DNA of 64,000 nt from Kutzneria viridogrisea (GCA_014138725.1 JACJID010000007.1:248001-312000), one strand, 5' to 3'. Positions 45,261 through 58,162 are shown, numbered from the stretch's first letter. Notes: a model not told the origin generated them from the sequence alone. Made by a program: numbers and translations.

Positions 45261-48200
45261 TCAGTCGAAGGCGCTGCGCATCCAGTCCTCCATCAGAGCC
45301 GCCGTGTGCGGGGCGTGTTCCTCCAGCATGGTGAAGTGGTTGCCGCGAGTCACGGCGGCAGTGTGCTCGAAGGGCCACACCGGCTCCCAGTCCGGCGGCC
45401 ACCCCTCCAACGGGCTGCCCGCACGCACGAACAGCGATGGGATCGGCAGGTCGGTGGGCGTCCAGTCGAACCTCTGGTAGTGCAGCATGGCGGTGATCCA
45501 GCCGTTGTCGCCGGACAACGCGTAGTTCGGGTCGTCCAACCGGTGCTGGAGTTCCTCCCCGAGTCCGGGCAACAGGCGGACCAGCCGCTCGTACTCGCTG
45601 GGGATGTAGCTGTCGAGCATCACCACCCCGGCGGGCGGGGTGCCCTGCTCGTACAGGTGCCGGGCGAGTTGGTGGGCGACCAGGCCGCCGGAGGACAGCC
45701 CGGTGAGCACGAAGGGCCGGTCCCCCAGTTCGGCACGCAGTCCCGCGGCGTGCACCTCCAGCAGCAGGTCCCGGGTCCTGGGCAGTGCCTCGTCGCGGAG
45801 GAACCCCGGCTGCCGCAGCGCGAAGACGTCCCGCGTACCGTGGAACGGCCTTGCCAGGCGGGAGTACTGCACCGGATCGGAGGTGCCGACAACCGCGGTG
45901 ACGCACACCAGCGCCGGTCCCCGTGCGCCGGTGGCCAACCGGACCGGCCGGGGCGGTCGCGGCAGCTGGTCCAGCGAGGTGAACCAGGCGCGCGACTGCT
46001 CCCAGTCAGAGGTCCCGGCTCGGATGATCTGCTGCCTGACGTCCTCGCCCTCGTCCGCCGCGATGGCGTCGTCCTCGCCCCTGGCCAGCAGCTCCGCCAG
46101 GTATCGGGCCAGTACCACCGGGGTCGGGTGGTCGAAGGTGGCGGTGGCCCGCAGCCGCAGTTCCAGCGCCTCGGCGAGGTGGTTGCGGATGCGGACCGCG
46201 GCCAGCGAGTCCACCCCCATCTCCAGGAACCCGGCGTTCGGGCTGAGCTCCGCGGTGCCGTCATGCCCGAGGGCCAGCGCGACCTTGTCCAGCACCAGGT
46301 CCACCAGTGCCCGTTCCCGCTCCACGCCGGTGAGCGGGTCGAACAGCGGGCGCAGGCTCCCGGCCGGGGTTTCCCGCCGGTCCACCAGTTCCCGCAGCAG
46401 CGGCCGGTCCTGGGCGCCGACCAGGGTGAGCCGGGCGGGCACCAGCACGGGGTTGGCGAGGCCGACCGCGGCGTCGAACAGCGCCAGTGCCTCCTTTGTG
46501 GACAGTGCGTCGACCGCCGGGTCGAGGTGGCGGGTCATGTCGCTGCGCTCCGCCCACAGGCCCCAGGCCAGCGAGATCGCGGGCAGTCCCTGGGCACGGC
46601 GGTGGTGGGCCAGCCCGTCGAGCACGGCGTTGGCGGCGGCGTAGTTCGACTGGCCCCCGCTGCCCGCGGTGGCCGCGGCCGAGGAGAACAGCACGAACGC
46701 CTTCAGCGGCAGGTCCCTGGTCAGCTCGTGCAGGATGAGCGCGGCCTCCGCCTTCGGCCGCAGCACCGTGTCCAGGCGCTCCTGGGTCATGGTCAGCACC
46801 ACGCCGTCGTCGAGCACCCCGGCCGCGTGCAGCACGATCGTCGGCCGGTGCTGCTCGAGCAGCCGGGCCAGCTGCTCCCGGTCGGCCACGTCGCAGGCGG
46901 CCGTCGTGGCGGTGGCGCCCAACTCGGCGAGCTCGTCCACCAGGTCCGGGGCGCAGCCACCGCGGCTGACCAGCACCAGCCGTCGCACCCCGTGCGCGGT
47001 CACCAGGTGCCGGGCCAGCAGCCCGCCGAGCGTGCCGGTGCCGCCGGTGATCAGCACGAGGTCCTCGGCCCCGGCGAACCTCGCCGGGGCGGGCGGGTGG
47101 ACCCGCACCAGGCGGCGTGCCAGCACCCGGCCGCCGCGCAGGGCGAGCTCGGGTTCGTCGGCGGCCAGCGCGGCGGTGATCGTCAGCGGGGTGATCTCGT
47201 CGGCGTCCAGCAGCACGAAGCGGCCGGGTTCCTCGGTCTGGGCCGATCGCACCAGACCCGTGACGGCCGCGCCCGGCAGGTCGCCGACGTCCTCACCGGT
47301 CACGGCCGCCACCGCACCCGAGGTGAGGAACACCAGCCTGGACGCGGCGAACTCCGGGCGGGTGATCCACCGCTGGACCAGCGCCAGCGCGCGGTGCGTG
47401 GCTTCCCGCACCGATCCACCGGAGCCGGCGACGAGCACCGCCCTTGGCGCGGGCAGGCCAGCCGAAACCACGTTCTCCAGCGCCTCCAGATCCGCGAACA
47501 CCGGGAAGTGATCGGTCTCGATCCCCACGGCCGCAACGACTTCCGAGGCAGTACTGCTCGCGGCGCGCACTTCGACCCACTTGCTCCGGAACAGCGCGTC
47601 CCGCGGTGCGTCACCCCGTGCGGCGGCCGGTCGCAGCACCAGCGAATCCACCGACAGCACCGGTGCACCTGTTCCATCGGTCACGGTCAGCCGCACCGAG
47701 TCGTCCACCGAGCCCCGGAGCCGCACGCGCAACACCGCCGGTTCAGTGGCGTGCGCGGTCACCCCGGTCCAGGCGAACGGCAGCACCGCTCCATCGGTTG
47801 CCGTGACCTCACCCCCGAACCCGATGGCGTGCAGCGCCGAGTCCAACAGCGCTGGGTGGACCACGAACCCGCGGACGTCCACCGGGCAGGCCACCTCGGC
47901 GAAGACCTCGTTGTCGCGCCGCCACACCGCCCGCAATCCCTGGAACGTGGGACCGTAGCGCAGACCGCGCCCGACCAGTGCCGGGTAGAGACCGTTGTGC
48001 GACACCGATTCCGCGCCCGCAGGCGGCCACTGCCCGATCGGCTCGGGCTCGGCGTGCTCCCGGCTCAGCACACCTTCGCCGTGGCGTACCCAGTTCGCAC
48101 CGTCCACTTTGGCATGCAGGAGCAGGTTGCGCCGCCCGGTGCCGTCCGGCGCGCCGACCCGCAGCTGGACCGTGGCCGCGGCGTCGTCCGGCAGCACCAA

Positions 48201-51080
48201 CGGCCGCTCCAGGGTGAGCTCCTCGACCACTGGGCAGTTCGCGGCAGCGCCCGCGCGCAGGGCGAATTCGAGCCACGCGGTGCCGGGCAGGACCACCTCG
48301 TCCAGCACCCGGTGATCCGCCAACCACGGCGAGGACGGCACCGACAGGCGGCCGGTCAGCACCAGTTCCTCGCTGTCGGCCAGTTCCACCGGCGCGTCCA
48401 GAACGGGGTGACCACTGGTGCGGGTCTCCCCCGGTGTCAACCAGAACCGCTTGCGCTCGAAGGGATAGGTCGGCAGCTCGACGAACCCGGGAGCGTCCGG
48501 CCCCGCCCAGACGGTCCACTTCGGACGCAGACCGCGGACGTGGAGTTCGGCGAGCGCGGCGAGAAACGCGCCACGGCCGCTTTCGGCTCGGCGCAACGTC
48601 CCGGTGACCACGGCCTGGTCGCCGACGGCCGCCAGCACGGCGGGAACGAGCACGGGGTGCGGGCTGACCTCCACGAAGAACGAGTGCTCGGGCACGGGGA
48701 GCCCGGCCACGGCCTCGTCGAACCGCACCGGCATGCGCAGGTTCCGGTACCAGTACCCGGCGTCCAGTTCAGTTCCGGCGAGCACGGTCGCGGTCACCGC
48801 GGAGTGGAACGGGATGTCCGCGGCCTTGGGCGACACTGGAGCCAACTCGGCGAGCACCCTCTCGCGGACCAGCTCGACCTGGGGCGAGTGGGACGCGTAG
48901 TCCACCGCGAGCTTGCGCACCCGGACACCGGATTCGGCCAGTTCCGCCAGCAACTGGTCGAGCGCGTCGAGGTCCCCGGCGACCACCGAGGACTCCGGGC
49001 CGTTGACCGTGGCGATCGCCAGCCGCTCGTCCAACCGGGGCCGCAACTGGTCGGCGGGCAGTTCCACCGAGGCCATGCCGCCGCGACCGGACAGCGTGGT
49101 CAGCGCCTTCGCGCGCCGGGCGACCACCAGCGCGGCGTCCTCCAGCGAGAGCGCACCGGCGACGTGGGCGGCGGCGATCTCGCCCTGGCTGTGCCCGACC
49201 ACCGCTTCCGGTTCGATGCCGCTGGCCCGCCAGAGCGCGGCGAGCGAGACCATCACCGCGAACAACGCGGGCTGCACCACGTCCACCCGGTCCAGCGATG
49301 GCGCGTCCGGCTGCTGCCGCAGCACCGCCAGCAGGTCCCAGTCGACGTGCGGTGCCAGTGCGCGAGCGCAACGGTCGACGTGCTCCCGGAACACCGGAGA
49401 GGTCTCCAGCAGGTCCCCGGCCATGCCCGCCCACTGTCCGCCCTGCCCGGGGAAGACGAACACCACCTTGCCGGTCAGGTCGGCCACGCCTGTCACCAGG
49501 CCAGGCACGGCGGCGCCCCGGCTCAACGCGGTCAGCCCGGGCCTGGGGTTGGCGTCGAGCACCACGGCGCGGCGCTCGAACGTGCCGCGCGAAGTGACCA
49601 GTGCGTACGCCAGTGCCGCCGGATCCCTACCGTCCATATGCGACAGCAGCTGTCCGGCCCTGGCGCGCAGCGCGGAATCGGTGCGCGCGGAAAGCACCCA
49701 CGGCAACTGCTCCACCGCGACGGACGCGGCTGACTCGGCCTGCGGCGCCTCTTCGATGATCACGTGCGCGTTGGTGCCGCTGATGCCGAACGAGGACACC
49801 CCGGCGCGCCGAGGTCGGCCCTCGACCGCCTGCCAGGGACGGTTCTCGCTGAGCAGCTCCACCCCGCCCGCGCTCCAGTCCACTTGGGAGGTTGGGCGGT
49901 CCAGGTGCAGCGTCTTGGGCAAGGTCCGGTGGCGCAGTGCGAGCACGACCTTGAGCACCCCGGCGATCCCGGCCGCGGCCTGGGTGTGCCCGATGTTGGA
50001 CTTCACCGAGCCCAGGGCCAGCGGGGTTTCCCGGTCACGGCCGTAAGCGGCCTGCAAGGCCGAAGCCTCGATCGGATCGCCGAGCCGGGTACCCGTGCCG
50101 TGCGCCTCAACGGCGTCCACATCCTGGCCGCGCAGCTCCGCGTTGGCCAGCGCGTCGCGGATGACCCGCTGCTGCGCGAGCCCGTTGGGCGCGGCCAACC
50201 CGTTGGAGGCGCCGTCGGAGTTGACCGCGGTGCCCCGCACCACGGCCAGCACCGGGTGACCGTGCGCGAGGGCGTCGGTGAGCCGCTCCACGACCACGAC
50301 CCCGCCGCCCTCGCCCCAGCCAACCCCGTCCGCGGCCTCGGCGAAGGCCTTGCAGCGGCCGTCAGCGGCGAGCGCGCCCTGGTGCTGGAAGGCGCTGTAC
50401 AGGCCGGGGGTGGACATCACCACCACGCCCCCGACCAGCGCGAGGTCACACTCCCCGGTACGCAGCGACCGCACCGCCAGGTGCAGGGCCACCAGCGAGG
50501 AGGAGCACGCGGTGTCGATCGAGACCGACGGCCCCTCCAGCCCGAACAAATAGGCGACCCGGCCGGACAGCACGCTCGCCGCCGTGGCGGTCGCCAGGTG
50601 GTCGGTGTGTTCCTCCATGTTGGCGCTCAGCAGTCGGCGGTAGTCCTGGTCGCTGGTCCCGGTGAACACCCCGGTGCGGGAACCACGCAGGGTGGACGGG
50701 TCGATCCCGGCCCGCTCCAGCGCCTCCCACGAGATCTCCAGCATCAGCCGCTGCTGCGGGTCCATGGCCTGGGCCTCGTGCGGGCCGATGCCGAAGAAGC
50801 CCGCGTCGAACCAGGCCGGGTCGGACAGGAACCCGCCCGCGCCGGTGAGCCCCCGCGGCCAGCCGCGGTCGGTGGGGAACGGGGTGGTGGCCTCGCGGCC
50901 AGCCTCGATCAGCCGCCACAGCGCGTCCGGGTCGTCCGCCCCGCCGGGAAACCGGCAGCCCATGCCCACGATGGCGATGGGCTCGCGGGCACCGGACTCG
51001 GCCGCGCGCAGGCGTTGCCTGGTGTCCCGCAGCGCCGTGGTCAGGCGTTGCAGGGTGTCGAGCACCTTGTCGTCAGCCAT
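45261..51080 (-). CDS. Type I PKS, module 2 with thioesterase (KS-AT-DH-KR-ACP-TE)
   Basis: A 1939-residue protein. After a coiled-coil docking start (residues 1-30) come: KS (Cys192, His327, His365); AT (Ser631 in GHSQGE) with YASH at 728-731, the methylmalonyl signature; DH with His923 and Asp1080, where the motif reads [10 protein letters not shown] (Gly replaced by Asp); KR with TGGTGTLG at 1345-1352, Tyr1480 and LDD at 1423-1425 (B-type); ACP with Ser1625; TE with Ser1796 (GLSSG), Asp1823 and His1915. No ER. It would add an alpha-methyl, trans-alkene unit and release the chain. It starts inside the stop region of the upstream PKS gene (ATGGCTGA), so the two are translationally coupled. 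Confidence 0.95.
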   Translation of the reverse strand: MADDKVLDTLQRLTTALRDTRQRLRAAESGAREPIAIVGMGCRFPGGADDPDALWRLIEAGREATTPFPTDRGWPRGLTGAGGFLSDPAWFDAGFFGIGPHEAQAMDPQQRLMLEISWEALERAGIDPSTLRGSRTGVFTGTSDQDYRRLLSANMEEHTDHLATATAASVLSGRVAYLFGLEGPSVSIDTACSSSLVALHLAVRSLRTGECDLALVGGVVVMSTPGLYSAFQHQGALAADGRCKAFAEAADGVGWGEGGGVVVVERLTDALAHGHPVLAVVRGTAVNSDGASNGLAAPNGLAQQRVIRDALANAELRGQDVDAVEAHGTGTRLGDPIEASALQAAYGRDRETPLALGSVKSNIGHTQAAAGIAGVLKVVLALRHRTLPKTLHLDRPTSQVDWSAGGVELLSENRPWQAVEGRPRRAGVSSFGISGTNAHVIIEEAPQAESAASVAVEQLPWVLSARTDSALRARAGQLLSHMDGRDPAALAYALVTSRGTFERRAVVLDANPRPGLTALSRGAAVPGLVTGVADLTGKVVFVFPGQGGQWAGMAGDLLETSPVFREHVDRCARALAPHVDWDLLAVLRQQPDAPSLDRVDVVQPALFAVMVSLAALWRASGIEPEAVVGHSQGEIAAAHVAGALSLEDAALVVARRAKALTTLSGRGGMASVELPADQLRPRLDERLAIATVNGPESSVVAGDLDALDQLLAELAESGVRVRKLAVDYASHSPQVELVRERVLAELAPVSPKAADIPFHSAVTATVLAGTELDAGYWYRNLRMPVRFDEAVAGLPVPEHSFFVEVSPHPVLVPAVLAAVGDQAVVTGTLRRAESGRGAFLAALAELHVRGLRPKWTVWAGPDAPGFVELPTYPFERKRFWLTPGETRTSGHPVLDAPVELADSEELVLTGRLSVPSSPWLADHRVLDEVVLPGTAWLEFALRAGAAANCPVVEELTLERPLVLPDDAAATVQLRVGAPDGTGRRNLLLHAKVDGANWVRHGEGVLSREHAEPEPIGQWPPAGAESVSHNGLYPALVGRGLRYGPTFQGLRAVWRRDNEVFAEVACPVDVRGFVVHPALLDSALHAIGFGGEVTATDGAVLPFAWTGVTAHATEPAVLRVRLRGSVDDSVRLTVTDGTGAPVLSVDSLVLRPAAARGDAPRDALFRSKWVEVRAASSTASEVVAAVGIETDHFPVFADLEALENVVSAGLPAPRAVLVAGSGGSVREATHRALALVQRWITRPEFAASRLVFLTSGAVAAVTGEDVGDLPGAAVTGLVRSAQTEEPGRFVLLDADEITPLTITAALAADEPELALRGGRVLARRLVRVHPPAPARFAGAEDLVLITGGTGTLGGLLARHLVTAHGVRRLVLVSRGGCAPDLVDELAELGATATTAACDVADREQLARLLEQHRPTIVLHAAGVLDDGVVLTMTQERLDTVLRPKAEAALILHELTRDLPLKAFVLFSSAAATAGSGGQSNYAAANAVLDGLAHHRRAQGLPAISLAWGLWAERSDMTRHLDPAVDALSTKEALALFDAAVGLANPVLVPARLTLVGAQDRPLLRELVDRRETPAGSLRPLFDPLTGVERERALVDLVLDKVALALGHDGTAELSPNAGFLEMGVDSLAAVRIRNHLAEALELRLRATATFDHPTPVVLARYLAELLARGEDDAIAADEGEDVRQQIIRAGTSDWEQSRAWFTSLDQLPRPPRPVRLATGARGPALVCVTAVVGTSDPVQYSRLARPFHGTRDVFALRQPGFLRDEALPRTRDLLLEVHAAGLRAELGDRPFVLTGLSSGGLVAHQLARHLYEQGTPPAGVVMLDSYIPSEYERLVRLLPGLGEELQHRLDDPNYALSGDNGWITAMLHYQRFDWTPTDLPIPSLFVRAGSPLEGWPPDWEPVWPFEHTAAVTRGNHFTMLEEHAPHTAALMEDWMRSAFD

Positions 51081-54000
51081 CGAGGAGACCCTCCGCTGCC
51101 AGGGAGATTTCCCGTTCGGCCCGGCTGAGCGCGTCGTCCAGGTCTGTCGCCTCAGCCTGCGCCGCCGGGGGTTCCGGTGCCGGTTCGGGGTGCGCGTCCG
51201 GGGTCAGCTCGGCGTCCAGGTACCCGGCCAGCGCGGTGGGCGTGGGGTGGTCGAACAGTGCGCTGGCGGGCACCCGCAGCCCGGTCCGCGAGCTCAGCTG
51301 GTTGCGCAGCTCCACCACGCCCAGGGAGCTGAGTCCCTGTTCGTGGAAGGGTTTGCCGGGCTGGACCTGCGCGGCCGAATCGTGTCCGAGGATCAGGGCG
51401 GTGTGCTGGCACACCAGTTCGCGCAGCGCCCGGACGCGTTCGGCCTGGGACATCCCGGCCAGCCGCGCCACGAGCTCGGACGCCTCCGCCTGCGGCTCGG
51501 TGTCCTTGCTCTGGCGCACTTCCGGCAGCTCCGCGAGCAGTGGGCTGTGCCGGGTGGTGGCGAACACCGACAGGAACCGGTCCCAGTCCACGTCGGCGAT
51601 CACCAGGCCGGACTCCTCGCGCGCGAAGGCCGCGGCCAGCGCGGCGATGCCCAGCTCGGGGTCGAGCACCGTCATGCCGTTGCGGCGCAGCCGGGTGCCC
51701 ACGGCCGCCGCGTCCGCCCCGTCCACGGCCATGCCACCGGCGCCCCACGGTCCCCAGGCCAGCGAGGTGGCCGCCAGCCCCTCGGCGCGCCGCTGGTCGG
51801 CCAGCGCGTCGAGGTAGGTGTTGGCCGCCGCGTAGTTGGCCTGACCGGCGTTGCCCACCGCGCCGGTCGCGGAGGAGAACAGCACGAACGCGTCCAGCCC
51901 GCCCGCGAGTTCGTGCAGGTTCCTGGCGCCGCCGACCTTGGCGTGCAGGACCCGGGCCAGCCGCTGCGGGTCCAGTGCGTCGATCACGCCGTCGTCGAGC
52001 ACCCCGGCCGCGTGCGCGACCGCGGTCAGCGGCCGGTCCGCCGGGATCCCGGCGAGCAGGGCCGCCACGGCCTGCCGGTCGGCCACGTCGCAGGCGACCG
52101 CGTCGACCTCGGCGCCGAGCGCGGTCAGCTCCGCGACGAACTCGGGATCGTTGGCGTGCCTACCGGTCAGCAGCAGACGTTGCACGCCCTCGGCGGCCAG
52201 CCACCGCGCCAACTGCCTGCCCAGCGCACCGAAGGCGCCCGTGATCAACGTGGTGCCACGCCGCGGCCACTCGCGCGGTGCCAGGTCCCCTCGGGTTCCG
52301 GCGGGCGCGCGCAGCAGGCGCCGGGCGAACACACCGGAGGCGCGCACAGCAACCTGATCCTCCGAGGCCGAGAGCACGCCGGCCAGGCGTTCGGCCACAG
52401 CGAAGTCCAGTGTCGAAGGCAGATCCACCAGCCCGCCCCACCGCTGCGGGTGCTCCAGCGCCGCGACCCGGCCGAGCCCCCACACCATGGCCTGCACCGG
52501 GGAACCGAGCCGATCACCGTGCCCGGTGGACACCGCCGCCTGCGTCACACACCACAGTGGCACCTCGAACTCGGTGTCCCCCATGGCCTGGATGAGCGCG
52601 GTGGTCAGTGCGAGCCCGGCAGGCACCTCGGTCGCGCCCGGGTGCGGCCGCTCATCCCAGGCCAGCAGGGACAGCACCCCGTCGACCGGTTCGCCGTACC
52701 GCCAAGGCGCGAGCAACTCGGCGATGTCGGCGCGACCGGCACCGGCCTGGACGGGCAGCACCACTGCGCTGAGCGCCGCGCGGATGGGCTCCGGCACGGG
52801 CAGGTCCGCGGAGTGCACGACGATCCAGTTCCGCTTGCGGGCAACCTGGTCGGCAACGGGCTGCCAGGTGATCCGGTACCGCAACCGGTCCACCGCGGCG
52901 TCCTGGTCGTGGCTGCGCCGCCACCGTGCCATCGCGGGCAGCAGCTCGGTGACCTTCGGGTCGGCGCCGGTGCCCAGCAGGTCGCCCAGGCGCTGGAGGT
53001 CCTCGCTCGCCACGGCCTCCCAGAACACCGAGTCGGCCTGCGGGGTGCGGGGGTGGTGCACCTCCTCGGGCATCAGCCAGAACCGCTTGCGCTGGAAGGC
53101 ATACGTGGGCAGGTCCACCCGCCGTGCCCCGCTCCCGGCGTACCACGCCGACCAGTCCGGGCCGTGGCCGCGCACGTGCAGTGCCGCCACGGCGCCAAGC
53201 ACGTCCTCCTCGCGCAGGCCGGGGATCACGGCCGAGTCGACGGCTTCGGTGAGGCAGTCAGCGGCCATCTCGGTGAGCGTGGTCTGCGGCCCCAGCTCCA
53301 GGTACGTCGTGACGCCCTGGTCCTGGAGGGTCCGCATTCCGTCGAGGAACCTGACCGTGCCGCGCACGTGGTCGACCCAGTACTCGGGGGAACACAACTG
53401 TTCGTCGGTGGCCAGCCGACCGGTCAGGTCGGACACGATCGGGATCCGGGGCGGCTGGTAGTCCAGACTCCTTGCCACGGAACGGAACTCGTCGAGCATG
53501 GGGTCCATCAGGGCGGAGTGGAACGCGTGGCTGACCCGCAGGCGCTTGGTCCGGCGCCCCTGCGCGCGGAAGCGCTCGGCCAGCGCGGCGACGGCCTCCT
53601 CGGTTCCGGAAAGCACCACGGAGCGGGGGCCGTTCACCGCGGCCAGGGACACGCCCGGGGGCAGCTGCTCGACCTCGTCCACGGAGGCCGCCACCGCGTA
53701 CATCGCGCCCTGCGGCGGCAAAGCCTGCATGAGCGAGCCCCGCGCCGCCACCAGCCGACACGCGTCCGGCAGCGACAGCACCCCGGCCACGTGGGCGGCG
53801 GCCAGTTCGCCGATGGAGTGGCCCAGCAGCAGATCCGGCCGGATGCCCCAGCTCTCCAGCAGCCGGAACAGCGCGACCTCGAAGGCGAACAGGCCAGTCT
53901 GCGCGAATTCCGTGCGGTCCAAGGTGTTCTGGTCCGCGCCGAACACGACGTCCCGCACCGGCAGGCCCAGTCCCGTGCACACCTCGTCGAAGGCCGCGGC

Positions 54001-57000
54001 GAAGACCGCGTACCGCTCGTGCAGCCCGCGTCCCATGCCTGTGCGCTGGCTGCCCTGTCCGGTGAACAGGAAGGCCAAGCCGCCCTCTGCAACCGCGCCG
54101 ACGGTCAGGCCGGGATCGGTCCTGCCCGCGGCCAGCGCCGTCAGCGCACGCCGCAGCTGGTCGCGGTCGCCGCCGGTGAGCACGGCCCGGTGCGCCAGCG
54201 CGGAGCGGGTCGTTGCCAGCGAGAAGCCCAGGTCGCGCTCGCCGAGCTCGGGGTGGGCCTCGCAGTGCGCGGCCAGCCGTGCCGCCTGCGCGCGCAGTGC
54301 CGCCTCCGACCCGCCCGAGACAGTCCACAGTGGAGGAACATCGGCACCGGGTTCCGCCGGGGCCTCCGATTCCGCCGGGGGCTGTTGCAGGATCACGTGT
54401 GCGTTGGTGCCGCCGATGCCGAACGAGGATACCCCGGCCCGCCGGATCGGACCCTGATCGGGCCACGGGGTGGACTCGGTCACCAACCGCAGCCCAGCCG
54501 CCCAGTCCACATGGGAACTGGGCCGATCGACGTTGAGGGTGGCCGGGACCGTGCCGTGCCGCATGGCCAGCACCATCTTGATCACGCTCGCCGCCCCGGC
54601 CGCGGCCTGGGTGTGCCCCAGGTTGGACTTCAGCGACCCCACCAGCAGCGGCCGGTCCGGCGGCCGGTGCGCGCCGTAGGCCGCCAGCAGCGCACCGGCC
54701 TCGATCGGGTCGCCCAGCTGCGTACCGGTGCCGTGCGTCTCCACAACGTCCACATCGGACGGTCGCAGCCGGGCGTCGGCGAGCGCCGAGGCCAGCAGCC
54801 GTTGCTGGGCGGCGCCGTTGGGCGCGGTGAGTCCGTTGCTGGCTCCGTCGGAGTTGACCGCGGACCCCGTGATCAGCGCGAGCACCGGGTGGCCGTTGCG
54901 GCGTGCGTCGGAGTACCGCTCCAGCAGGAACATGCCGCCGCCCTCGGCCCACGCGGTGCCGTCGGCGCCCTCGGCGAACGGTTTCGCCCGCGCGTCCGGC
55001 GCCAGGCCGCCCTGCCTGCTGAACTCCACGAACACCATGGGCGAGGACAGCACGGTCACCGCCCCGGCCAGTGCCAGCGAGCACTCGCCCCGGCGCAGCG
55101 CCGTGGTGGCCAGGTGCACGCCCACCAGTGAGGAGGAGCACGCCGTGTCGATGGACAGGTTGGGGCCCTGCAACCCCAGGGTGAACGAGATCCGGCCGGA
55201 GGCCACGCTGGCCACGGTCCCGATCGCCAGGTGCGGTCGCCCGGTGACACCGGCGTGCCCGGGACCGGTGCCGTAGTCGCTGTGGGTCAGGCCCGCGTAG
55301 ACCCCGGTATCGCTGCCGCGCAACGTGGCCGGGTCGATGCCCGCCCGCTCCAACGCCTCCCAGGACAGTTCGAGCAGCAACCGCTGCTGCGGGTCCATCT
55401 CCAGGGCCTCGTGCCCGCCGATGCCGAAGAACGCGGGATCGAACTCGGCGGCCTCGTGCAGGAATCCGCCCTCGCGCACGTAGCTGGTGCCCGGCCGCTG
55501 CCGCTGCGGGTCGTACAGGGCGGCCAGGTCCCAGCCGCGGTCCTCGGGCATCGGCGCGATGACGTCACGGCCGGAGGCGACCAGCTGCCACAGATCCTCC
55601 GGGGACTGCACGCCGCCGGGGAAGCGGCAGCTCATCCCTACGATGGCGATCGGTTCCTCCGATCCGGTGCGGCGCGGCACGACGGCGGCGGGCCGGGGCG
55701 CGCGGCCGTCCAGGTGTGCGGCCAACTGGTTCGGGGTGGGGTGGTCGAACAGCGCGGTCGCGGCGATCCTGAGCCCGGTTCGCCTGCGCAGCCGGTTCAC
55801 CAGCTCCACGGCCGCCACCGAGTCCAGCCCGAGTTCCAGGAACGACCGGTCGGGCCGGTAGTCGGCCTTGACCAGCGACTCGGCCTCGGCCCGGATCAGC
55901 CGCGGCAGGTCGGCTGCGCGGGATTCGGTGCGGGCGGGCTGGGCCACCTCGGTGGGTAGGTGCGCGCGGCGGCCGCCCCAGCCGCGGAACACCTCCGACC
56001 AGGCCACCGGGACCCCGTGGCCGTGCAACTCCCCCAGGGTGCCCAGCACCGCGCGCAGGTCGGACTGGCCGCCGCGCAGCGCGGCGGTGACGAGCACGTC
56101 CCCGGCGGCGGCCTCGGGCAGGGTTTCCTCGACCAGGGCCGCGAGCACCCCGTTGGCGCTCATGTCCACGTAGGTGTCCACGCCCGCCGCGGCCAGGCCG
56201 GTCACGCAGTTGAGGAAGTGCCCGGTGCCGCGCACCTGGGCGCCCCAGTACTCGGGCAGGCACACCACCGCTGGGTCCGCACCGAGCCCGGTGTGCACCG
56301 GGATGAGCGGGATCCGCGGCGGTCGCGCCGACAGGCCGCGCGCGAACTGCTCGAAGTCCCCGGCCATCGCGGCCATGTGCGGGGAGTGGAAGGCCCGGTC
56401 CACCGGGAGCTGCTTCACCTTGCGGCCGCGGTCGGCCCACAGCCCGGCCACGCGCAGCACCGCCTCGCGGTCACCGGAGACGACCACGGAGTTGGGCGCG
56501 TTGACCGCGGAGATCGCGGCCAGGTGCTCAAGCCCGGCCAGCGACTCCCGAGCCTCGGCCTCGGTGACGCGCATGGCCACCATCGCGCCGCCGACCGGGG
56601 TCTTCTCCCGGAACAGCCGGATCCGCTCGGCCAGCAGCGCGCACACGTCGGGCAGCGAGTACACCCCGGCCGCCGTGGCCGCGGCCAGCTCGCCCACCGA
56701 GTGGCCGACCACGAAGTCCGGGCGCACGCCCCAGTGCTCGAACTGCCGGAACAGCGCCACCTGCAAGGCGAACAGCGCGTCCTGGGTGTACAGCGCCTCG
56801 TCGGCGGGCGCGACCTCGGGACGGCCCTCACCCAGCAACAGCTCGCGCACCGACCAGGTGGACACCGCGTCCAGGTGGTCGCACACCTCGTCGAGCGCGT
56901 CGGCGAACACGTCGAACAGCGGGTACAGCTCGCGGCCCATGCCCGGCCGCTGCCCGCCCTCGCCGGGGAACATCAGCGCCACCTTGCGCTCGGTTCCGGC

Positions 57001-57966
57001 TCGCACCGCACCGCCCCGGCCCGCGGCCAGTTCCGCGAGGCCCGCGGCGAGCTCCGCCCGGTCCCCGCCGAGGACCACGCCCCGGTGCGGCAGGTGCGAC
57101 CGCGCCAGCGCCAGGGTGTGCGCGGCGTCCAGCAGGTCCGGGGCTTCGGGTCCGGCCAGGTGGGCGCGCAGGGTTTCGGCCTTGCCGCGCAGGGTCTCCT
57201 CGCTGTCGGCCGACAGCACCAGCGGCAGCACCGGCACCGAGGCCCGCGCCGGGGGCAGCGGGCGCGCGGGCGGTTCGGACAGCACCAGCGCGCAGGCCGT
57301 ACCGGCACCGTCGGCGGAGCTGAGCACCGCGGTCAACCGGCGGTCCAGGTCCAGCGGCACGCCGGGCACCGGGATCTGCCTGCGGTTGAGCAGCACGGGC
57401 AGTTCCAGCAGCGCGGCCGCCGCGTCGTCCTCGTCCAGCGGCTGCTCGCCGTCGAACAGGCCGTCCAGCACGGCCTCGCCCGAGTGGTACCCGCGCCGCC
57501 ACAGGAAGTGGATCGCGTCCTGGTCCACCCCGGCGCGCTCGCAGGCCTGCCGCACGACCGGTCCCCGACCCAGCGCACTGCCGTCGAGTACGCAGTGGAT
57601 CGGATCGCCGTCCGCGATCGCGGATGTAATCCGTTTCAGTACGAGGAATCCGCACACGTCCGATAAAACCCCGGCCAGCGCCAGTTCGGATTCACCCATG
57701 TGAACACTCTGTGCGGCCAGATGTACTACCGCGGCGGGCTGGATATCAGCCGACAGCACGGGACCCAGCACGCCGATCTCGGCGGCGATCAGATCGGCCT
57801 GTGCCGTGCTGAACACGCCGACCGTCGCGTTCCCGAGCGATTCGGGAACGATTCCGGCGTTCTCCAGGGCACGGCGTGCCGCTTCGGCGGGCGGCACGGT
57901 CCACGGGCCGCTCGACATGCCGATCAGCGCGATCGAAGAGGGAGGCGTGGTGCTGCCGAACCGCAT
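51073..57966 (-). CDS. Type I PKS, loading module plus module 1 (KS-like-AT-ACP; KS-AT-KR-ACP)
   Basis: A 2297-residue protein. The first ~240 residues look like a shrunken ketosynthase without the catalytic Cys and His residues. A loading AT follows (Ser423 in GHSVGE, RAFH near 524), then an ACP (Ser716). Module 1 has KS (Cys943, His1078, His1118), AT (Ser1384, HAFH at 1480-1483, malonyl type), KR (TGAFGALG at 1909-1916, LDD at 1989-1992, Tyr2045; B-type) and an ACP (Ser2214). There is no DH or ER, so module 1 should leave a hydroxyl. The C-terminus carries a docking helix. ATG 57966 with AGGTGG four bases upstream is preferred to 58050. The next PKS gene overlaps by eight bases. Confidence 0.94.
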   Translation of the reverse strand: MRFGSTTPPSSIALIGMSSGPWTVPPAEAARRALENAGIVPESLGNATVGVFSTAQADLIAAEIGVLGPVLSADIQPAAVVHLAAQSVHMGESELALAGVLSDVCGFLVLKRITSAIADGDPIHCVLDGSALGRGPVVRQACERAGVDQDAIHFLWRRGYHSGEAVLDGLFDGEQPLDEDDAAAALLELPVLLNRRQIPVPGVPLDLDRRLTAVLSSADGAGTACALVLSEPPARPLPPARASVPVLPLVLSADSEETLRGKAETLRAHLAGPEAPDLLDAAHTLALARSHLPHRGVVLGGDRAELAAGLAELAAGRGGAVRAGTERKVALMFPGEGGQRPGMGRELYPLFDVFADALDEVCDHLDAVSTWSVRELLLGEGRPEVAPADEALYTQDALFALQVALFRQFEHWGVRPDFVVGHSVGELAAATAAGVYSLPDVCALLAERIRLFREKTPVGGAMVAMRVTEAEARESLAGLEHLAAISAVNAPNSVVVSGDREAVLRVAGLWADRGRKVKQLPVDRAFHSPHMAAMAGDFEQFARGLSARPPRIPLIPVHTGLGADPAVVCLPEYWGAQVRGTGHFLNCVTGLAAAGVDTYVDMSANGVLAALVEETLPEAAAGDVLVTAALRGGQSDLRAVLGTLGELHGHGVPVAWSEVFRGWGGRRAHLPTEVAQPARTESRAADLPRLIRAEAESLVKADYRPDRSFLELGLDSVAAVELVNRLRRRTGLRIAATALFDHPTPNQLAAHLDGRAPRPAAVVPRRTGSEEPIAIVGMSCRFPGGVQSPEDLWQLVASGRDVIAPMPEDRGWDLAALYDPQRQRPGTSYVREGGFLHEAAEFDPAFFGIGGHEALEMDPQQRLLLELSWEALERAGIDPATLRGSDTGVYAGLTHSDYGTGPGHAGVTGRPHLAIGTVASVASGRISFTLGLQGPNLSIDTACSSSLVGVHLATTALRRGECSLALAGAVTVLSSPMVFVEFSRQGGLAPDARAKPFAEGADGTAWAEGGGMFLLERYSDARRNGHPVLALITGSAVNSDGASNGLTAPNGAAQQRLLASALADARLRPSDVDVVETHGTGTQLGDPIEAGALLAAYGAHRPPDRPLLVGSLKSNLGHTQAAAGAASVIKMVLAMRHGTVPATLNVDRPSSHVDWAAGLRLVTESTPWPDQGPIRRAGVSSFGIGGTNAHVILQQPPAESEAPAEPGADVPPLWTVSGGSEAALRAQAARLAAHCEAHPELGERDLGFSLATTRSALAHRAVLTGGDRDQLRRALTALAAGRTDPGLTVGAVAEGGLAFLFTGQGSQRTGMGRGLHERYAVFAAAFDEVCTGLGLPVRDVVFGADQNTLDRTEFAQTGLFAFEVALFRLLESWGIRPDLLLGHSIGELAAAHVAGVLSLPDACRLVAARGSLMQALPPQGAMYAVAASVDEVEQLPPGVSLAAVNGPRSVVLSGTEEAVAALAERFRAQGRRTKRLRVSHAFHSALMDPMLDEFRSVARSLDYQPPRIPIVSDLTGRLATDEQLCSPEYWVDHVRGTVRFLDGMRTLQDQGVTTYLELGPQTTLTEMAADCLTEAVDSAVIPGLREEDVLGAVAALHVRGHGPDWSAWYAGSGARRVDLPTYAFQRKRFWLMPEEVHHPRTPQADSVFWEAVASEDLQRLGDLLGTGADPKVTELLPAMARWRRSHDQDAAVDRLRYRITWQPVADQVARKRNWIVVHSADLPVPEPIRAALSAVVLPVQAGAGRADIAELLAPWRYGEPVDGVLSLLAWDERPHPGATEVPAGLALTTALIQAMGDTEFEVPLWCVTQAAVSTGHGDRLGSPVQAMVWGLGRVAALEHPQRWGGLVDLPSTLDFAVAERLAGVLSASEDQVAVRASGVFARRLLRAPAGTRGDLAPREWPRRGTTLITGAFGALGRQLARWLAAEGVQRLLLTGRHANDPEFVAELTALGAEVDAVACDVADRQAVAALLAGIPADRPLTAVAHAAGVLDDGVIDALDPQRLARVLHAKVGGARNLHELAGGLDAFVLFSSATGAVGNAGQANYAAANTYLDALADQRRAEGLAATSLAWGPWGAGGMAVDGADAAAVGTRLRRNGMTVLDPELGIAALAAAFAREESGLVIADVDWDRFLSVFATTRHSPLLAELPEVRQSKDTEPQAEASELVARLAGMSQAERVRALRELVCQHTALILGHDSAAQVQPGKPFHEQGLSSLGVVELRNQLSSRTGLRVPASALFDHPTPTALAGYLDAELTPDAHPEPAPEPPAAQAEATDLDDALSRAEREISLAAEGLLDG

Positions 57967-58089
57967 TGGACCACCTGTCCTGTCGTCATACACCCTCGGC
58001 CGAAAAGCGCCGAACCGTGCCGCGGACACGTCATCTCCGGGAGATGTCACACATTTCCCGTTCCCCCGACAAAGGGCAGTGAGATTTCC

Positions 58090-58119
58090 ACCCTAGTCAG
58101 GCCCATTAAATGCCTTCAA
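58090..58119 (-). promoter_or_regulatory. Candidate PKS promoter (TTGAAG - 18 - TAGGGT)
   Basis: Read on the minus strand, TTGAAG (58119-58114) and TAGGGT (58095-58090) are separated by 18 bases. The predicted start near 58083 would give a ~115-base leader before the PKS ATG at 57966. Confidence 0.4.
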
Positions 58120-58148
58120 GGCTATTCACCCACGCTGAGTAGTCATTT

Positions 58149-58162
58149 TAGTGAATCCACTA
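58149..58162. promoter_or_regulatory. Palindrome TAGTG-AATC-CACTA
   Basis: Five-base arms are separated by four bases in the centre of the divergent region. Candidate operator for a cluster regulator; no such regulator is encoded within this window next to the cluster. Confidence 0.4.

Noticed and set aside
45244-45261. Terminator between the SLATT-type gene and the PKS
   Set aside because: Only 16 bases separate the stops, and no hairpin is visible.
57234-57966. Reading the N-terminal KS-like part of the PKS as a KSQ loading domain
   Set aside because: The residue in the Cys position is not Gln, and the His motifs are missing; the domain is truncated.
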